Shown here: one piece after another, positions 50,644 through 62,618 of the stretch | How positions within the stretch are numbered: position 1 is the stretch's first letter | How the letters are laid out: each line of letters starts with the position of its first letter | NCBI RefSeq assembly: GCF_005434965.1 | Contig: NZ_SKCI01000002.1 | Location: 62,001-126,000 of the forward strand | Source of the DNA: Marimonas lutisalis | Lineage (GTDB): Bacteria > Pseudomonadota > Alphaproteobacteria > Rhodobacterales > Rhodobacteraceae | Length of the DNA: 64,000 nt | Direction: 5' to 3' | The notes under the pieces: generated by a model | Told to the model about the DNA's origin: nothing | Databases searched by the model: none | The model's input: the letters and a program-made list of their open reading frames with translations, nothing else | Program-made: the position numbers and the translations under genes

Positions 50644-51465
50644 ATGTTCGAACAATCACGATCGCAATCATCCCTGCAATCGGCCTTCATCATGGCCGAA
50701 CTTGTCTATCATTCGATCGTGCGTTCGATCCGCCGCTCGCACGGCAATGCGCTTATGTCGCTGCTGATCAATCTTTTGCAGGTCGCGATCATGGTTGCGG
50801 CGCTTTATGTCATGTTTTCGCTGCTCGGCCTGCGCAGCGCCGCGTTGCGCGGCGATTTCCTGCTCTACGTGATGTCGGGCATCTTCCTCTATATCACGCA
50901 TGTGAAAACCCTCGGTGCGGTGGTGGGCTCCGAAGGGCCGGCCTCGGCGATGATGAAACACGCGCCGATGAACACGGTCATCGCCATCATCTCGGCCGCG
51001 CTGGGCGCGCTCTACATCCAGGTTCTGTCGCTCTTCGTGATCCTCTTCGGCTACCACGTTGCCGTTACCCCGTTCGACGTGGCCGAACCCGTCGCCGCCT
51101 TCGGTACCATCCTCGTGGCGTGGTTCACCGGCCTTGCGCTGGGCGTCGTGCTGCTTGCGCTCAAACCCTGGTTTCCCACCGCGGTCCAGATCACCAGCGT
51201 CATCTACATGCGGGCCAACATGATCGCCTCGGGCAAGATGTTCCTCGCCAATACTCTGCCGGCCTACATGCTGGCGATGTTCGACTGGAACCCGCTGTTT
51301 CATTGCATCGACCAGGCTCGCGGCTACACCTTCATCAATTACAACCCGCGCTACTCGAATATCGAATACCCGATCATCGTCGGCATCGTGCTGCTGATGA
51401 TCGGTCTGATGGGCGAGTTCTACACGCGCCGCCACGCCTCGGTCAGCTGGAGTGCAAGACGATGA
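50644..51465 (+). CDS. ABC-2 type transporter permease (polysaccharide-export type)
   Basis: A 273-residue inner-membrane protein with a cytoplasmic start and about six helices (for example LLINLLQVAIMVAALYVMFSLL near 40-61, [52 protein letters not shown]). It has the ABC-2 permease pattern with FDWNPLFHCIDQARGYTF, similar to KpsM/RfbD-type polysaccharide exporters. I chose the ATG at 50644 (MFEQSRSQ); the longer frame from 50551 reads basic, non-homologous residues. No ATP-binding partner gene is adjacent, which is unusual. The 3' end overlaps the SH3 gene by four bases. Confidence 0.85.
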   Translation: MFEQSRSQSSLQSAFIMAELVYHSIVRSIRRSHGNALMSLLINLLQVAIMVAALYVMFSLLGLRSAALRGDFLLYVMSGIFLYITHVKTLGAVVGSEGPASAMMKHAPMNTVIAIISAALGALYIQVLSLFVILFGYHVAVTPFDVAEPVAAFGTILVAWFTGLALGVVLLALKPWFPTAVQITSVIYMRANMIASGKMFLANTLPAYMLAMFDWNPLFHCIDQARGYTFINYNPRYSNIEYPIIVGIVLLMIGLMGEFYTRRHASVSWSARR

Positions 51466-52046
51466 TCCGCACGCTGTTTTGTCTTCTTTTTCTGTTGCCG
51501 GTTTCGGCGCTGGCCCAAACCTACCCGGCGCTTCATGACGTCACCGGCGTGGCCGCGAACGATGTACTCAACATCCGGGCCGAACCCTCGGGCAGCGCCG
51601 GCAAGATCGGCGCGCTGGCCCACAATGCAACTAATGTCGAGGTGATCCGCACCAGCGGCAGCTGGGGCCTTGTCACAGCGGGCGAACGCTCGGGCTGGGT
51701 GTCGATGCGCTACCTCGCCCGGCAGCCGGATGGCGATTACGCGCTCACCCGTACCCTTGCCTGTTACGGGACCGAGCCGTTCTGGAACCTCTCCATCACC
51801 CAGGGCACGCGGGCGACATTCACCGCGATGGGCGGCGACCCGGTGCAAATCCCGGTCGGCCTCCTGCAACGCTCGGCCAACCGCACCGATCGCTTCGTTC
51901 TGCGCGGCGGCGCCATGACCGCGATCATCGCCAGGGCCGCCTGCAGCGATGGCATGTCCGACCGCGAATTCGGCCTGACCATCGACTTGCTCAGTGATGC
52001 CCGGGGCACGCTCTATTCGGGCTGCTGTTCGCTCACCGGAAACTGA
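51462..52046 (+). CDS. Secreted SH3-domain protein with a COG3650-like C-terminus
   Basis: A 194-residue protein with a signal peptide (1-18, MIRTLFCLLFLLPVSALA). A bacterial SH3-type domain follows (about 28-86, VAANDVLNIRAEPSGSAGKIG and GWVSMRYLAR). The C-terminal module starts LACYGTEPFWNLSI, a pattern seen in small periplasmic proteins of the COG3650 / DUF-type group, and contains four cysteines (RAACSDGM, GCCSL). Function unknown; the SH3 module suggests binding to peptidoglycan or protein in the periplasm. It overlaps the permease stop by four bases. A hairpin follows. Confidence 0.85.
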   Translation: MIRTLFCLLFLLPVSALAQTYPALHDVTGVAANDVLNIRAEPSGSAGKIGALAHNATNVEVIRTSGSWGLVTAGERSGWVSMRYLARQPDGDYALTRTLACYGTEPFWNLSITQGTRATFTAMGGDPVQIPVGLLQRSANRTDRFVLRGGAMTAIIARAACSDGMSDREFGLTIDLLSDARGTLYSGCCSLTGN

Positions 52047-52063
52047 CGGGGCCGGTTTGGTAG

Positions 52064-52082
52064 GGTGGGTTTTCAACCCACC
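52064..52082. terminator. Hairpin between convergent SH3 and alkB genes
   Basis: GGTGGGTT and AACCCACC form an 8-bp perfect stem with a TTC loop, in the 48-base gap between two converging genes. It has the position of a bidirectional terminator. No long T-run is present. Confidence 0.55.
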
Positions 52083-52094
52083 TGCGCCCAAACC

Positions 52095-52706
52095 TTATGT
52101 CACCACCCGCAGTGTCAGGTTGATCCGCCCGCCGCCCTTCAACAACGCGGATGATCCAAACCGGATGCGGTCCACCCCGTGATGCACCAGCCTTGCCGCC
52201 CCGCCGATCACCACAACATCGCCCGAGTGCAGCCAGATCGATTCCGTCTTGCCGCCCCGCTCGATATTGCCCACCCGAAAGAGCCCGTCATCACCCAGGC
52301 TGACCGATACCACCGGTTGTGAAAAATCCGCCTCGTCGCGGTCCTGGTGCAGCCCCATCCGCGCGCCCTCGCCATAATAGTTCACCAAGCAGCATTCGGG
52401 CGCACGCATCCCCGGCGCGAACTTTTCCCAGATCGCCAGGATTTCCGCCGGGATCGGCGGCCAGTCCACGCCCGAGGGATGCGCGCGCTCGTACCGGTAT
52501 CCGCGCCGGTCGCTGACCCAGCCGAACCTGCCGGCGCTGGTCATCTTCACGCTCATCTGCTTGCCCCATCGGGTTTCGGGGTGAAACATCGGCGCGGCGC
52601 GGGCGATCTCGCGCACCCGCTCGACCAGAACCGCCTGTTCGTCCGGTCCCAGCGCGCCGGGGTATACGCTGACCCCGCGCAGGTCGATCTGTTCGCCCTT
52701 CGTCAT
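52095..52706 (-). CDS. alkB: AlkB family alpha-ketoglutarate-dependent DNA dioxygenase
   Basis: AlkB enzymes oxidatively remove methyl groups from 1-methyladenine and 3-methylcytosine with Fe(II) and 2-oxoglutarate. The 203-residue protein has the iron ligands His120 and Asp122 in LHQDRDE, His176 in [10 protein letters not shown], and Arg200 in the RINLTLR ending that binds 2-oxoglutarate. [20 protein letters not shown] and [12 protein letters not shown] are close to E. coli AlkB. Its N-terminus has the substrate lid region ([18 protein letters not shown]). It is convergent with the SH3 gene and divergent from dnaK. Confidence 0.95.
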   Translation of the reverse strand: MTKGEQIDLRGVSVYPGALGPDEQAVLVERVREIARAAPMFHPETRWGKQMSVKMTSAGRFGWVSDRRGYRYERAHPSGVDWPPIPAEILAIWEKFAPGMRAPECCLVNYYGEGARMGLHQDRDEADFSQPVVSVSLGDDGLFRVGNIERGGKTESIWLHSGDVVVIGGAARLVHHGVDRIRFGSSALLKGGGRINLTLRVVT

Positions 52707-52788
52707 GCTTAACCCCTCATTTACGCGGCTTCGCGCGCATCAGACGCAAAAAACTCCAAAAATTTGCATTTTGCCATGTCTCCCGGTG

Positions 52789-52817
52789 CTTGCAGCGTCA
52801 AATCCGTCTCCTTATAT
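52789..52817 (+). promoter_or_regulatory. Predicted heat-shock (RpoH) promoter of dnaK
   Basis: CTTG at 52789-52792 and CCTTATAT at 52810-52817 are separated by 17 bases. This resembles the alphaproteobacterial RpoH consensus (CTTG then a C-rich CCTATAT type -10). The start would lie near 52824, giving a leader of about 110 bases before dnaK. I see no CIRCE element here. Confidence 0.5.
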
Positions 52818-52933
52818 ACGCCCGGAAGCGTCGTGCACGGGCCGTTCCCGTCGCGGCAAACCCAACCCCGGGGGCGGATGCCGTAACGGGTCCGGCTCTC
52901 GTAAATCGCCTTGAACAAGAAGGGATCGAAAAC

Positions 52934-54847
<1,914 letters not shown>

Positions 54848-54927
54848 TCGCGCCTGAGGAACCTCTCGGGGCCGGCTTGGTCACTGGCCGGGCCGGCCCC
54901 GCACGTTCCTGAAAGGGGGATAACCCA

Positions 54928-56079
54928 ATGTCGAAACGCGACTATTACGAAGTGCTCGGAATCTCCAAGGGGGCGACGCCGGAAGAGATCAAGAAGGCCT
55001 ACCGCACGAAGGCCAAGGAACTTCACCCCGACCGCAACGCCGACAATCCCGACGCCGAGGCCCAGTTCAAGGAAGCGAACGAAGCCTACGAGGTGTTGAA
55101 GGACGCCGACAAGAAAGCTGCCTATGATCGTTACGGCCACGCGGCCTTCGAAGGCGGTATGGGCGGCGGCCCGCGCCCCGGCGGCGGGTTCCACGGTCAG
55201 GGCGATTTTGCCAGCGCGTTCTCGGACGTGTTCGATGACCTCTTCGGCGATTTCATGGGCGGCCGCGGCGGTGGCGGTGCGCGCCAGCGCGCCGTGCGCG
55301 GCGCCGACCTGCGCTATAACCTGCGCGTTACGCTGGAAGACGCCTATTCGGGCCTGCAGAAAACCATCAATGTGCCTACCTCGGTGCAATGCGAGGCCTG
55401 CGATGGCTCGGGTGCCGAAGGCGGATCCGAGCCCACCACCTGCCCGACCTGCTCGGGCATGGGCAAGGTGCGTGCGCAACAGGGTTTCTTCACGGTCGAA
55501 CGCACCTGCCCCACCTGTTCGGGTCTGGGCCAGATCATCCAGAACCCCTGCAAGGTCTGTCATGGGCAGGGCCGCGTCCACAAGGATCGCGCGCTTTCGG
55601 TCAACATCCCCGCCGGGGTGGAAACCGGCACCCGCATCCGTCTTGCCGGCGAAGGCGAGGCCGGCATGCGCGGCGGCCCCTCGGGCGATCTCTTCATCTT
55701 CATCGAGGTCGAGCGCCACGACCTGTTCGAGCGCGAAGGCAAGGATCTCTTCTGCCGCGTGCCGGTCAGCATGACCACCGCCGCGCTGGGGGGCGATATC
55801 GAGGTGCCCACCATCGACGGTGGCCGCTCGCGCGTGAAAATTCCCGCCGGCTCCCAGTCCGGCCGCCAGATGCGCCTGCGCTCCAAGGGCATGCCCGCGC
55901 TGCGCGGCGGCCCGGCCGGTGACATGTTCATCGAACTGGCGGTCGAAACCCCGGTCAACCTGACCGCGCGGCAGAAAGAGCTGCTGAAGGAATTCGAGGA
56001 GCTGAGCGAGGAGAACAACCCGCAAAGTTCGTCCTTCTTCTCCTCGGTCAAGAGCTTCTGGGATTCGATGAAAGGGTGA
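54928..56079 (+). CDS. dnaJ: Molecular chaperone DnaJ (Hsp40)
   Basis: DnaJ stimulates DnaK ATPase and delivers substrates. The 383-residue protein has the J domain with HPD at 33-35 ([12 protein letters not shown]), a Gly-rich linker ([13 protein letters not shown]), and four CxxCxGxG-type zinc repeats ([41 protein letters not shown]). The C-terminal substrate domain includes [22 protein letters not shown] ribosome-binding site precedes the ATG. A strong intrinsic terminator follows at 56115. Confidence 0.97.
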   Translation: MSKRDYYEVLGISKGATPEEIKKAYRTKAKELHPDRNADNPDAEAQFKEANEAYEVLKDADKKAAYDRYGHAAFEGGMGGGPRPGGGFHGQGDFASAFSDVFDDLFGDFMGGRGGGGARQRAVRGADLRYNLRVTLEDAYSGLQKTINVPTSVQCEACDGSGAEGGSEPTTCPTCSGMGKVRAQQGFFTVERTCPTCSGLGQIIQNPCKVCHGQGRVHKDRALSVNIPAGVETGTRIRLAGEGEAGMRGGPSGDLFIFIEVERHDLFEREGKDLFCRVPVSMTTAALGGDIEVPTIDGGRSRVKIPAGSQSGRQMRLRSKGMPALRGGPAGDMFIELAVETPVNLTARQKELLKEFEELSEENNPQSSSFFSSVKSFWDSMKG

Positions 56080-56114
56080 TCCGCTGAAAGGCGGCGCCGA
56101 GCAGTCGACTCACT

Positions 56115-56149
56115 GAAAGGGTGCGTGGTTTCACGCACCCTTTCTATTT
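56115..56149 (+). terminator. Intrinsic terminator of dnaK-dnaJ
   Basis: GAAAGGGTGCGTG (56115-56127) and CACGCACCCTTTC (56132-56144) form a 13-bp perfect stem with a GTTT loop, followed by TATTT. It lies 35 bases after the dnaJ stop. Confidence 0.9.
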
Positions 56150-56205
56150 GGTGAAGAAACACCGTGCGCCCGGGTAACTCTTGCCTTTTCCGGATACTCC
56201 GTTTT

Positions 56206-56256
56206 CCCGGCAGCCGGATGTCAGCCGGGGGGTGCACGCATGTCACCCCCTCGTTT
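56206..56256 (+). repeat. 51-bp intergenic hairpin repeat, copy 2
   Basis: Second copy of the element at 27641-27691, in the same orientation. The GGGGGTG (56228-56234) / CACCCCC (56244-56250) stem is identical while the loop differs (CACGCATGT instead of CACGTAAAT). It is followed by TCGTTTT. It lies between the dnaKJ terminator and radC. Confidence 0.8.
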
Positions 56257-56327
56257 TCGGCAAAAAGAATCCTTAACCGCGCTCGGAATTAACCCTTTCT
56301 TCACCACGCCTGCGGCAAGTTTGGCCC

Positions 56328-57092
56328 ATGGCCCAGACCCCCCAGTTTTCCGAGGCGCCCCTGCCTCTCTTCGACGAGGACGAGGTACAGATCATCCCGG
56401 TCCTGCCCCCAGGCAAGCGGCCCTCCTACATCGCCGATCACCGCAAGCGTCTGCGCGCCCGGTTCATGTCCGGTGGGGCGCAGGCGGTGCCGGATTACGA
56501 GATGCTGGAACTGGTCCTGTTCCGCGCCATCCCGCGTCAGGACGTCAAGCCGCTGACGCACAAGCTCTTGGAAACGTTCGGAGATTTCAACCGCGTGCTG
56601 GCCGCCCCGTCCGAGCGCTTGAAGCAGGTCAAGGGCGTGGGCGAAGCCGTGATCTGCGAGTTGAAGGTGGTCGAGGCCGCCGCCCAGCGCCTGGCCCGGT
56701 CGCGCGTCATGCAGCGCCATGTCGTGTCGTCCTGGGACGCGCTGCTCGACTATTGCCATACCACCATGGCCCATCGCGAGACCGAGCAGTTCCGCATCCT
56801 CTACCTCGATCGCAAGAACGTGCTGATTGCCGACGAAGAGCAGGCCCGCGGCACCGTCGATCACGTCCCGGTCTATCCCCGCGAAGTCGTCAAACGCGCC
56901 CTTGAACTCAATGCCAGTGCGTTGATTCTAGTGCATAATCACCCGTCGGGCGATCCCACGCCCAGCCCCGAAGACATCGCCATGACCGGCCAGATCGAAG
57001 CGGCGGCGCAGGCGCTGGGCCTCACGCTGCACGATCACCTGATCATCGGCAAATCGACCGAGCTCAGCTTCCGCTCCGAGGGCCTGCTTTAG
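56328..57092 (+). CDS. radC: RadC family JAB/MPN metalloprotease-fold protein
   Basis: A 254-residue protein with an N-terminal helix-hairpin-helix-like part (YEMLELVLFRAIPRQDVKPL, then LKQVKGVGEAVICELKVVEAA) and a C-terminal JAB1/MPN domain. The zinc motif HNHPSGDPTPSPED lies near 204-217, with an upstream Glu in EQFRILYLDRKNVLIADEE. RadC was once linked to DNA repair; that role is not supported now and the function is uncertain. Its TAG stop shares bases with the stop of the convergent OmpA-fusion gene. Confidence 0.92.
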   Translation: MAQTPQFSEAPLPLFDEDEVQIIPVLPPGKRPSYIADHRKRLRARFMSGGAQAVPDYEMLELVLFRAIPRQDVKPLTHKLLETFGDFNRVLAAPSERLKQVKGVGEAVICELKVVEAAAQRLARSRVMQRHVVSSWDALLDYCHTTMAHRETEQFRILYLDRKNVLIADEEQARGTVDHVPVYPREVVKRALELNASALILVHNHPSGDPTPSPEDIAMTGQIEAAAQALGLTLHDHLIIGKSTELSFRSEGLL

Positions 57093-58654
57093 CGCAGCCA
57101 GACCTCGACCCGCCGGTTCACCTGTCGCCCCCAGGCGCTGTCGTCGCAGGCCATCGGCATCGCCTCTCCAAAACCCGCAGTCTCGATCCCGATCCGCTCC
57201 AGGTTCGCCGTTTCGGCGGCTGCCACAACCGCATCCCGCACCGTCCGCGCCCGCCGTTCCGAAATCGCCCGGTTGCCCTCCGCCGGGCCTTCTCCGTCGC
57301 TGAATCCAACGAACATCAACTGCCGTCCATCATACCGCCCCGCCTCTAGCGACCGCGCCAGTTGTTCCACGTTCGAGCGTGACTGCGCATCCAGCTGGAT
57401 CGAGCCCGCTTCGAACCGGAACGAGGTCGACAGGCGTTTCATCTCCCACAGCCGCGTGATCATCTGCCGCAATTGTTCCAGTGATATCTCCGCGCCCGCC
57501 CCGGCAATCGCATTTGCCAGGCGATCGCCCTGCGCATTGATCGGGATTTCTTCGGGCGCCTGGTCGATGAAGCCGGCCCGCCGGATCACAAGCTGCGCCG
57601 GCGCGCTGCGGGTGTATGACAGGAATTCGCGCGCCAGCTTGGGCAGCCTGCGCGCCGGCAGATACAGGAACATCGGCGCCGTCAGCGGATAGTCCTCGGT
57701 CTTGATCGTGCGCCGCGTGGCCGCCAGCGAAAAGCCGCAGGCCCCTGTCAGAACCAGCATCTGCGCGTTTCCCATGGCGGAATGGCTGGCAATGCCGATG
57801 GCAAACGGATCGCTTGAAACGGCCTGGGCCAGCGCGCGGTCGCTGCCGTGACGCGTGGCCGTGCCGGCCAGGCTCAGTTGCGCCGGGCGCAGAACCCGGT
57901 CCGCCACCGCCTGCCCCGTGCCCGACCGGGCGTCGCGCAGATGCAGGCTGATCGGCGCATCGGGCCCACCCAGCGCGCTCCAGTTGTCGATCCGCCCGGC
58001 AAAAACCTGCGCCAGATCCGTGATCGAAATGCGATGCACCGGGTTGCCCGGGGCCGTGATCGCCACCAGCGCATCCAGCGCCAGCACCCGGCTACGTCCG
58101 CGCGCCTTCAGATCGCCCAGGCCGGCCTCGCGGCCGTGGCGGGCCTCTTCGGGGCGGATCTCGCGCAGGGCCATGGCAATATCGGCCTCGTCGGCCAGAA
58201 GGTCGGCAAAACCTTCATCCGTATTTGTCAGGCGAAACCTGAACCGCCCCTTCTCACTGCCAGTGTTGCGGTCGGTCAGAACATAGGCAAAGCTGCCGGG
58301 CTCGCCCTCGTCCTCGCGTTTCGCGTCCAGCCCGCTGCGCAGGGCAAAGGCCTCGATCAGCGCGGGAATCAGCAAATCGCCCATCGTCGCCGCGCCGGAA
58401 ATATCCAGTTCGGCCACATAGTCCGTCAGGCTGGGACAGCCGGGGCCCTCACAGATCACGCCCGAGCCGTCGACGGTCAACTCGCCATAGATGGTTTCGA
58501 CCCGGTAGAATTCGCCGTCAAACCCCAAAAGAGTCCCGTTCAGCTGAACGGCGCCATCACGCGACTTCAGCGTCACATCCTGCGCCGCAACAGGGGCGCC
58601 GGGAACAAAAAGGAAAAGTGCGGCGAAGACCGCCGCACATACCAGGGTTTTCAA
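57089..58654 (-). CDS. Periplasmic substrate-binding (PstS-like) / OmpA-domain fusion protein
   Basis: A 521-residue protein with a signal peptide (1-25, ending PVAAQ). A PBP-type II domain follows (about 80-345, with LRDARSGTGQAVADRVL and DPFAIGIASHSAMG), of the phosphate-binding PstS type but without obvious ligand residues I can assign. The C-terminal OmpA-like peptidoglycan-binding domain runs about 400-521 and includes LDAQSRSNVEQLARSLEAG, LMFVGFSDGEGPAEGNRAISERRA, and ETAGFGEAMPMACDDSAWGRQVNRRVEVWL. The start is a TTG at 58652-58654 (MKTLVCAAVF). It probably binds a ligand near the cell wall. It is downstream of the 58677 gene by 22 bases. Confidence 0.85.
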   Translation of the reverse strand: MKTLVCAAVFAALFLFVPGAPVAAQDVTLKSRDGAVQLNGTLLGFDGEFYRVETIYGELTVDGSGVICEGPGCPSLTDYVAELDISGAATMGDLLIPALIEAFALRSGLDAKREDEGEPGSFAYVLTDRNTGSEKGRFRFRLTNTDEGFADLLADEADIAMALREIRPEEARHGREAGLGDLKARGRSRVLALDALVAITAPGNPVHRISITDLAQVFAGRIDNWSALGGPDAPISLHLRDARSGTGQAVADRVLRPAQLSLAGTATRHGSDRALAQAVSSDPFAIGIASHSAMGNAQMLVLTGACGFSLAATRRTIKTEDYPLTAPMFLYLPARRLPKLAREFLSYTRSAPAQLVIRRAGFIDQAPEEIPINAQGDRLANAIAGAGAEISLEQLRQMITRLWEMKRLSTSFRFEAGSIQLDAQSRSNVEQLARSLEAGRYDGRQLMFVGFSDGEGPAEGNRAISERRARTVRDAVVAAAETANLERIGIETAGFGEAMPMACDDSAWGRQVNRRVEVWLR

Positions 58655-58676
58655 GGTGACCTCGGTCGTGGCGAAA

Positions 58677-59810
58677 TCAGTTACGCGCCACTTTCAGGTC
58701 ATTGACGAGGTTTTTCAACACCAGAAAATCGCCAACGGCATCGCAATCCGGCATTGTCAGTTCCAAGGCCTGCCGGGTCATGTCGGCGCTGGCGCCGGTC
58801 TGAAGCGAGGTCGCCTCGATCGGCCGACCACAATTCATCTCCGTCACCTCGATCTCGACGCTCAGCTCGACATCGCCATCTTGCTGCGCGATGCCAGTGG
58901 GGAAGGTATACACCTCGGCGACCAGGCTCTTGTCCATCTTCGGATCACCCAGCGAGATGATGAAACCGCCCTTGCCCGTTGCAGCGCTTTCGATTCCGCC
59001 AGAAGCGCCCGACCACACGTGGCCATTGTCATCATAATCGGCGCCATATTCAAGCGCGTGCAGCGAGACCGAGCTTTCTCCCTCGGACTGCACGACCGCG
59101 CGATCATAGAAGGACAGTGACGACACGGTCGTCGTGGTCGTTGTGCTCTCGCCATTGCCGAAGTTGGCGGTGAATGAAGCCTGTTCTTCCAGGGCCGGCA
59201 CCACAATTTCCAGCATGCCACTGGCATCGGTGGCCTCGGTGAATTTCATGCCGGCATGTTCCATCGTCACCCGTTCGTTCGGCAGGCACGGCGCCGACAG
59301 CGATACCTTGACAAGGGCCGCCGCCATTGTTTCCGCGGTCATCTCGGCCGTGCAACCGGCATTGGCCGTAGATTGCGGTTGGCTCACGGCGGGTGCGGTT
59401 TGCGGCTCGACACTGATCACGGGCTCATCGGATACCAAGGCCGTCTGCCGGGGTTGCGATGCGGGGATTGCCGATGTCATGTCCGGCTCCGGCGTGATCG
59501 ACAGGGCCGGTTCCTTCAGGGTCGGTGTGTCGGCCATCGGCGCATCGGCCAGGGCCGCTGTTTCCGTCGGGGCGGAGACCGGTTCGGACGGCGCGGGAAT
59601 GTCCGGCGCCAGATCGGTCACGCCCTGTGCCTGCATTGCCGAGGACGTCAGTTCGGCATCCGATACGTCGACCTGCTTCGTGGGAAGCTGCATGCCCGCC
59701 TGCACTGCGGCATGGCTGCCAGCCGACTGGCTGTTCTGCATGAAAAAGCCGATCCCGGCGATGGCCGCGACTGTGCCGCCAATGGTGATGAATCGTTTAC
59801 GGTCCGGCAT
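58677..59810 (-). CDS. Uncharacterised membrane-anchored periplasmic protein
   Basis: A 377-residue protein with one N-terminal hydrophobic helix (ITIGGTVAAIAGIGFFMQN, about 8-26), then a 120-residue Pro/Ala/Ser/Thr-rich spacer. A C-terminal globular part from about 155 contains CTAEMTAETMAAALVKVSLSAPC, KFTEATDASGMLEIVVPAL, TTTTTTVSSLSFYDRAVVQS, and a final MNCGRPIEATSLQTG. Relatives in Rhodobacterales are sometimes labelled translocase without evidence. I chose the ATG at 59808-59810 (MPDRKRFITIGG, GGAGG upstream on the minus strand). It is followed by the PBP-OmpA gene, so the two may act together in the periplasm. Function unknown. Confidence 0.8.
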   Translation of the reverse strand: MPDRKRFITIGGTVAAIAGIGFFMQNSQSAGSHAAVQAGMQLPTKQVDVSDAELTSSAMQAQGVTDLAPDIPAPSEPVSAPTETAALADAPMADTPTLKEPALSITPEPDMTSAIPASQPRQTALVSDEPVISVEPQTAPAVSQPQSTANAGCTAEMTAETMAAALVKVSLSAPCLPNERVTMEHAGMKFTEATDASGMLEIVVPALEEQASFTANFGNGESTTTTTTVSSLSFYDRAVVQSEGESSVSLHALEYGADYDDNGHVWSGASGGIESAATGKGGFIISLGDPKMDKSLVAEVYTFPTGIAQQDGDVELSVEIEVTEMNCGRPIEATSLQTGASADMTRQALELTMPDCDAVGDFLVLKNLVNDLKVARN

Positions 59811-59915
59811 GACTGCCTCCACTACCCATGTGTTCAAGGGCAGTATCGGCAGTAAAAACGGCGCTCTTATGACGCGAACAAGGAGTCATCTTGACCCCTT
59901 CCGGGCGCATTTTTC

Positions 59916-62618
59916 TTAGGCCATGCGCCCGTGGCAATGCTTGAATTTCTTACCGGACCCGCAGGGGCAGGGCTGATTGCGGCCCGGATCTCCCCAGGTT
60001 GACGGGTCGTTCTCGTCAAACCCTTCGGCGGCCGCCTCGGGGTTGGGTGCGGGGGCGGCTTCGGCCTCATCGGCGGCTTGCTGCAGCTCCTGCTGCTGCA
60101 TCTGCAACTGCGCCATCATCTGCGACTGTTCTTCCTCGGTCAGCGGACGCACCTGGCCCAATTTCTGCGTCACGTCCAGGCGCAGGCTTTCCAGCATGCT
60201 TTCGAACAGCTGGAACGCTTCGGACTTGTATTCATTCAGCGGATCGCGCTGCGCATATCCGCGGAAGCCCACAACGCTGCGCAGGTGCTCCAGCGTCAAC
60301 AGGTGTTCGCGCCATTTTGCGTCGATCGTCTGCAACAGGATCTGCTTTTCGATCATGCGCATGTTCTCGGGGCCAAAGGCAGTGGCCTTCTGCGCCAGGA
60401 ACTCGTCCGAGGCCTTCTCCAGGCGCTCGGTGATTTCGTCGTCGTCGACACCCTCTTCGGCCACCCACTCGATGACCGGCACGTCGATGCCCAGATGCTC
60501 GATCACCGCGGCATACAAACCTTCGCCATCCCATTGGTCGGCATAGCTGCGCGGCGGGATATACTGTTCGACCAGGTCGTCGATAACCTCGTTGCGCATG
60601 TCCTTGACGATGTCCGACAGGTCATCGGCCTTCATGATGTCGAGCCGCTGCTTGAAGATCACCTTCCGCTGCTCGTTCATCACGTCGTCGTATTTCAGCA
60701 ATTGCTTGCGGATGTCGAAGTTGCGTCCCTCGACCTTGGCTTGCGCGCGTTCAAGGCTCTTGTTCACCCAGGGGTGCACGATGGCCTCGCCTTCCTTCAT
60801 GCCAAGCGTTGACAGCACCTTGTCCAGGCGCTCGCTGCCGAAGATGCGCATCAGGTCGTCTTCGAGGCTCAGGAAGAACGAGCTGCGCCCAGGGTCGCCC
60901 TGCCGGCCCGAACGGCCGCGCAGCTGGTTGTCGATGCGGCGGCTTTCATGCCGCTCGGTCGCCAGAACGAACAGGCCGCCGGCATCCTTCACCTTCTGCT
61001 CGTCAGCCTCATGCTCGGCCTCAATCCGGGCGCGGATCTCCTCGGGATCGCCCTCGGGATCGGCCTCGATGGCTTCCATGATCTTGAACTCGACATTGCC
61101 GCCCAACTTGATGTCGGTGCCGCGGCCGGCCATGTTTGTGGCAATCGTCACCGCGCCCAGCTTGCCGGCATCGGCGACGATCTGCGCTTCTTTCTCGTGC
61201 TGGCGTGCGTTCAGAACGTTATGCGGCACGCCCGCTTGGGTCAGCATGTCCGACAGGAACTCGGATTTCTCAATGCTCGTCGTGCCCACCAGGGTCGGCT
61301 GGCCCTTTGCGTGGGCCTCCTTGATCGTCTCGACGATGGCCTCGTATTTCTCGCGTCCCGTGCGATAGACGGCGTCGTCGTCATCCACCCGGGCAATCGG
61401 CCGGTTGGTCGGCACTTCGACCACACCCAGGCCATAGATTTCGCGGAATTCCTCGGCTTCGGTCGCCGCGGTGCCGGTCATGCCGGCCAGCTTGTCGTAA
61501 AGCCGGAAATAGTTCTGGAACGTCACCTGCGCCAGCGTCACGTTCTCAGGCTGGATCTTGCAGCCCTCCTTGGCCTCGATCGCCTGGTGCAGGCCCTCGC
61601 TCAGACGGCGACCCGGCATCATCCGGCCTGTGAACTCGTCGATCAGCACCACCTCGCCATCGCGAACGATGTAATCCTTGTCCTTGGTAAACAGCTTGTG
61701 CGCGCGCAGGCCCTGGTTGACGTGGTGCACGATGGTCGTGCTTTCCGGGTCGTACAGGCTCTGGTCCTCGGGCAGCAGGTCCCGCGCTTGAAGCTGCTCT
61801 TCCAGCCACTCGTTGCCTTCGTCGGTGAAGGTCACGTTGCGGGTTTTCTCGTCGATGGTGAAATGCTCGTCGGTCAGCTCCGGGATCAGCCGGTCGATCG
61901 CGACGTAAAGCTCGGAACGGTCCTGGGCCGGCCCCGAGATGATCAGCGGCGTCCGCGCCTCGTCGATCAGGATACTGTCCACCTCGTCGACGATGGCATA
62001 GTTGTGCCCGCGCTGGGCCATCTCGGACAGGTCCGATTTCATGTTGTCGCGCAGGTAGTCGAAACCCAGCTCGTTGTTGGTGGCATAGGTCACGTCACAG
62101 GTATAGGCCGCGCGTTTCTCGTCTTCCGGTTGCTGCGGATAGATCACCCCGGTGGTCAGGCCCAGGGCACCGTAGACCTTGCTCATCCATTCGGCGTCAC
62201 GCTTGGCCAGGTAGTCGTTGACCGTGACGATATGCACGCCCTTGCCGGTCAGCGCGTTCAGATAGGCCGGGAAGGTCGCAACCAGCGTCTTGCCTTCACC
62301 CGTCTTCATCTCGGAAATGTTGCCCTGGTGAAGGAAGATGCCTCCCATCAGCTGCACATCGAAGGCCCGCAGTCCCAGTGCCCGCTTGGCCGCCTCGCGG
62401 CAGTTGGCAAAGGCCTCGGGCAGCAGGTCGTCCAGGCTCTCACCGCCCATCGCCCGTTTTGCCAGTTCCTCGGTCTTTTCCTTCAGGCCCTCGTCGGAAA
62501 GCGTTTCGAACTCTTCCTCAAGGGCGTTGATCTTCTCGACCAGCGGACGGGTCGCCTTGATCTTGCGGTCGTTCGGCGTGCCGAAGACCTTTCGGGCGAC
62601 TGTTCCAAATCCAAGCAT
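59916..62618 (-). CDS. secA: Protein translocase subunit SecA
   Basis: SecA is the ATPase that drives preproteins through SecYEG. The 900-residue protein has nucleotide-binding domain 1 ([20 protein letters not shown] near 103-122, [20 protein letters not shown]). The preprotein cross-linking domain, NBD2 ([38 protein letters not shown]), a helical wing/scaffold region, and a C-terminal zinc-binding SEC-C motif ([14 protein letters not shown]) complete it. I chose the ATG at 62616-62618 ([13 protein letters not shown]), which gives the usual length. Longer frames upstream run into the promoter region and the divergent isomerase gene. Confidence 0.97.
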   Translation of the reverse strand: MLGFGTVARKVFGTPNDRKIKATRPLVEKINALEEEFETLSDEGLKEKTEELAKRAMGGESLDDLLPEAFANCREAAKRALGLRAFDVQLMGGIFLHQGNISEMKTGEGKTLVATFPAYLNALTGKGVHIVTVNDYLAKRDAEWMSKVYGALGLTTGVIYPQQPEDEKRAAYTCDVTYATNNELGFDYLRDNMKSDLSEMAQRGHNYAIVDEVDSILIDEARTPLIISGPAQDRSELYVAIDRLIPELTDEHFTIDEKTRNVTFTDEGNEWLEEQLQARDLLPEDQSLYDPESTTIVHHVNQGLRAHKLFTKDKDYIVRDGEVVLIDEFTGRMMPGRRLSEGLHQAIEAKEGCKIQPENVTLAQVTFQNYFRLYDKLAGMTGTAATEAEEFREIYGLGVVEVPTNRPIARVDDDDAVYRTGREKYEAIVETIKEAHAKGQPTLVGTTSIEKSEFLSDMLTQAGVPHNVLNARQHEKEAQIVADAGKLGAVTIATNMAGRGTDIKLGGNVEFKIMEAIEADPEGDPEEIRARIEAEHEADEQKVKDAGGLFVLATERHESRRIDNQLRGRSGRQGDPGRSSFFLSLEDDLMRIFGSERLDKVLSTLGMKEGEAIVHPWVNKSLERAQAKVEGRNFDIRKQLLKYDDVMNEQRKVIFKQRLDIMKADDLSDIVKDMRNEVIDDLVEQYIPPRSYADQWDGEGLYAAVIEHLGIDVPVIEWVAEEGVDDDEITERLEKASDEFLAQKATAFGPENMRMIEKQILLQTIDAKWREHLLTLEHLRSVVGFRGYAQRDPLNEYKSEAFQLFESMLESLRLDVTQKLGQVRPLTEEEQSQMMAQLQMQQQELQQAADEAEAAPAPNPEAAAEGFDENDPSTWGDPGRNQPCPCGSGKKFKHCHGRMA

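Noticed and set aside
52707-52933. CIRCE element upstream of dnaK
   Set aside because: I looked for the TTAGCACTC / GAGTGCTAA pair and did not find it; the RpoH-like promoter explains the region better.
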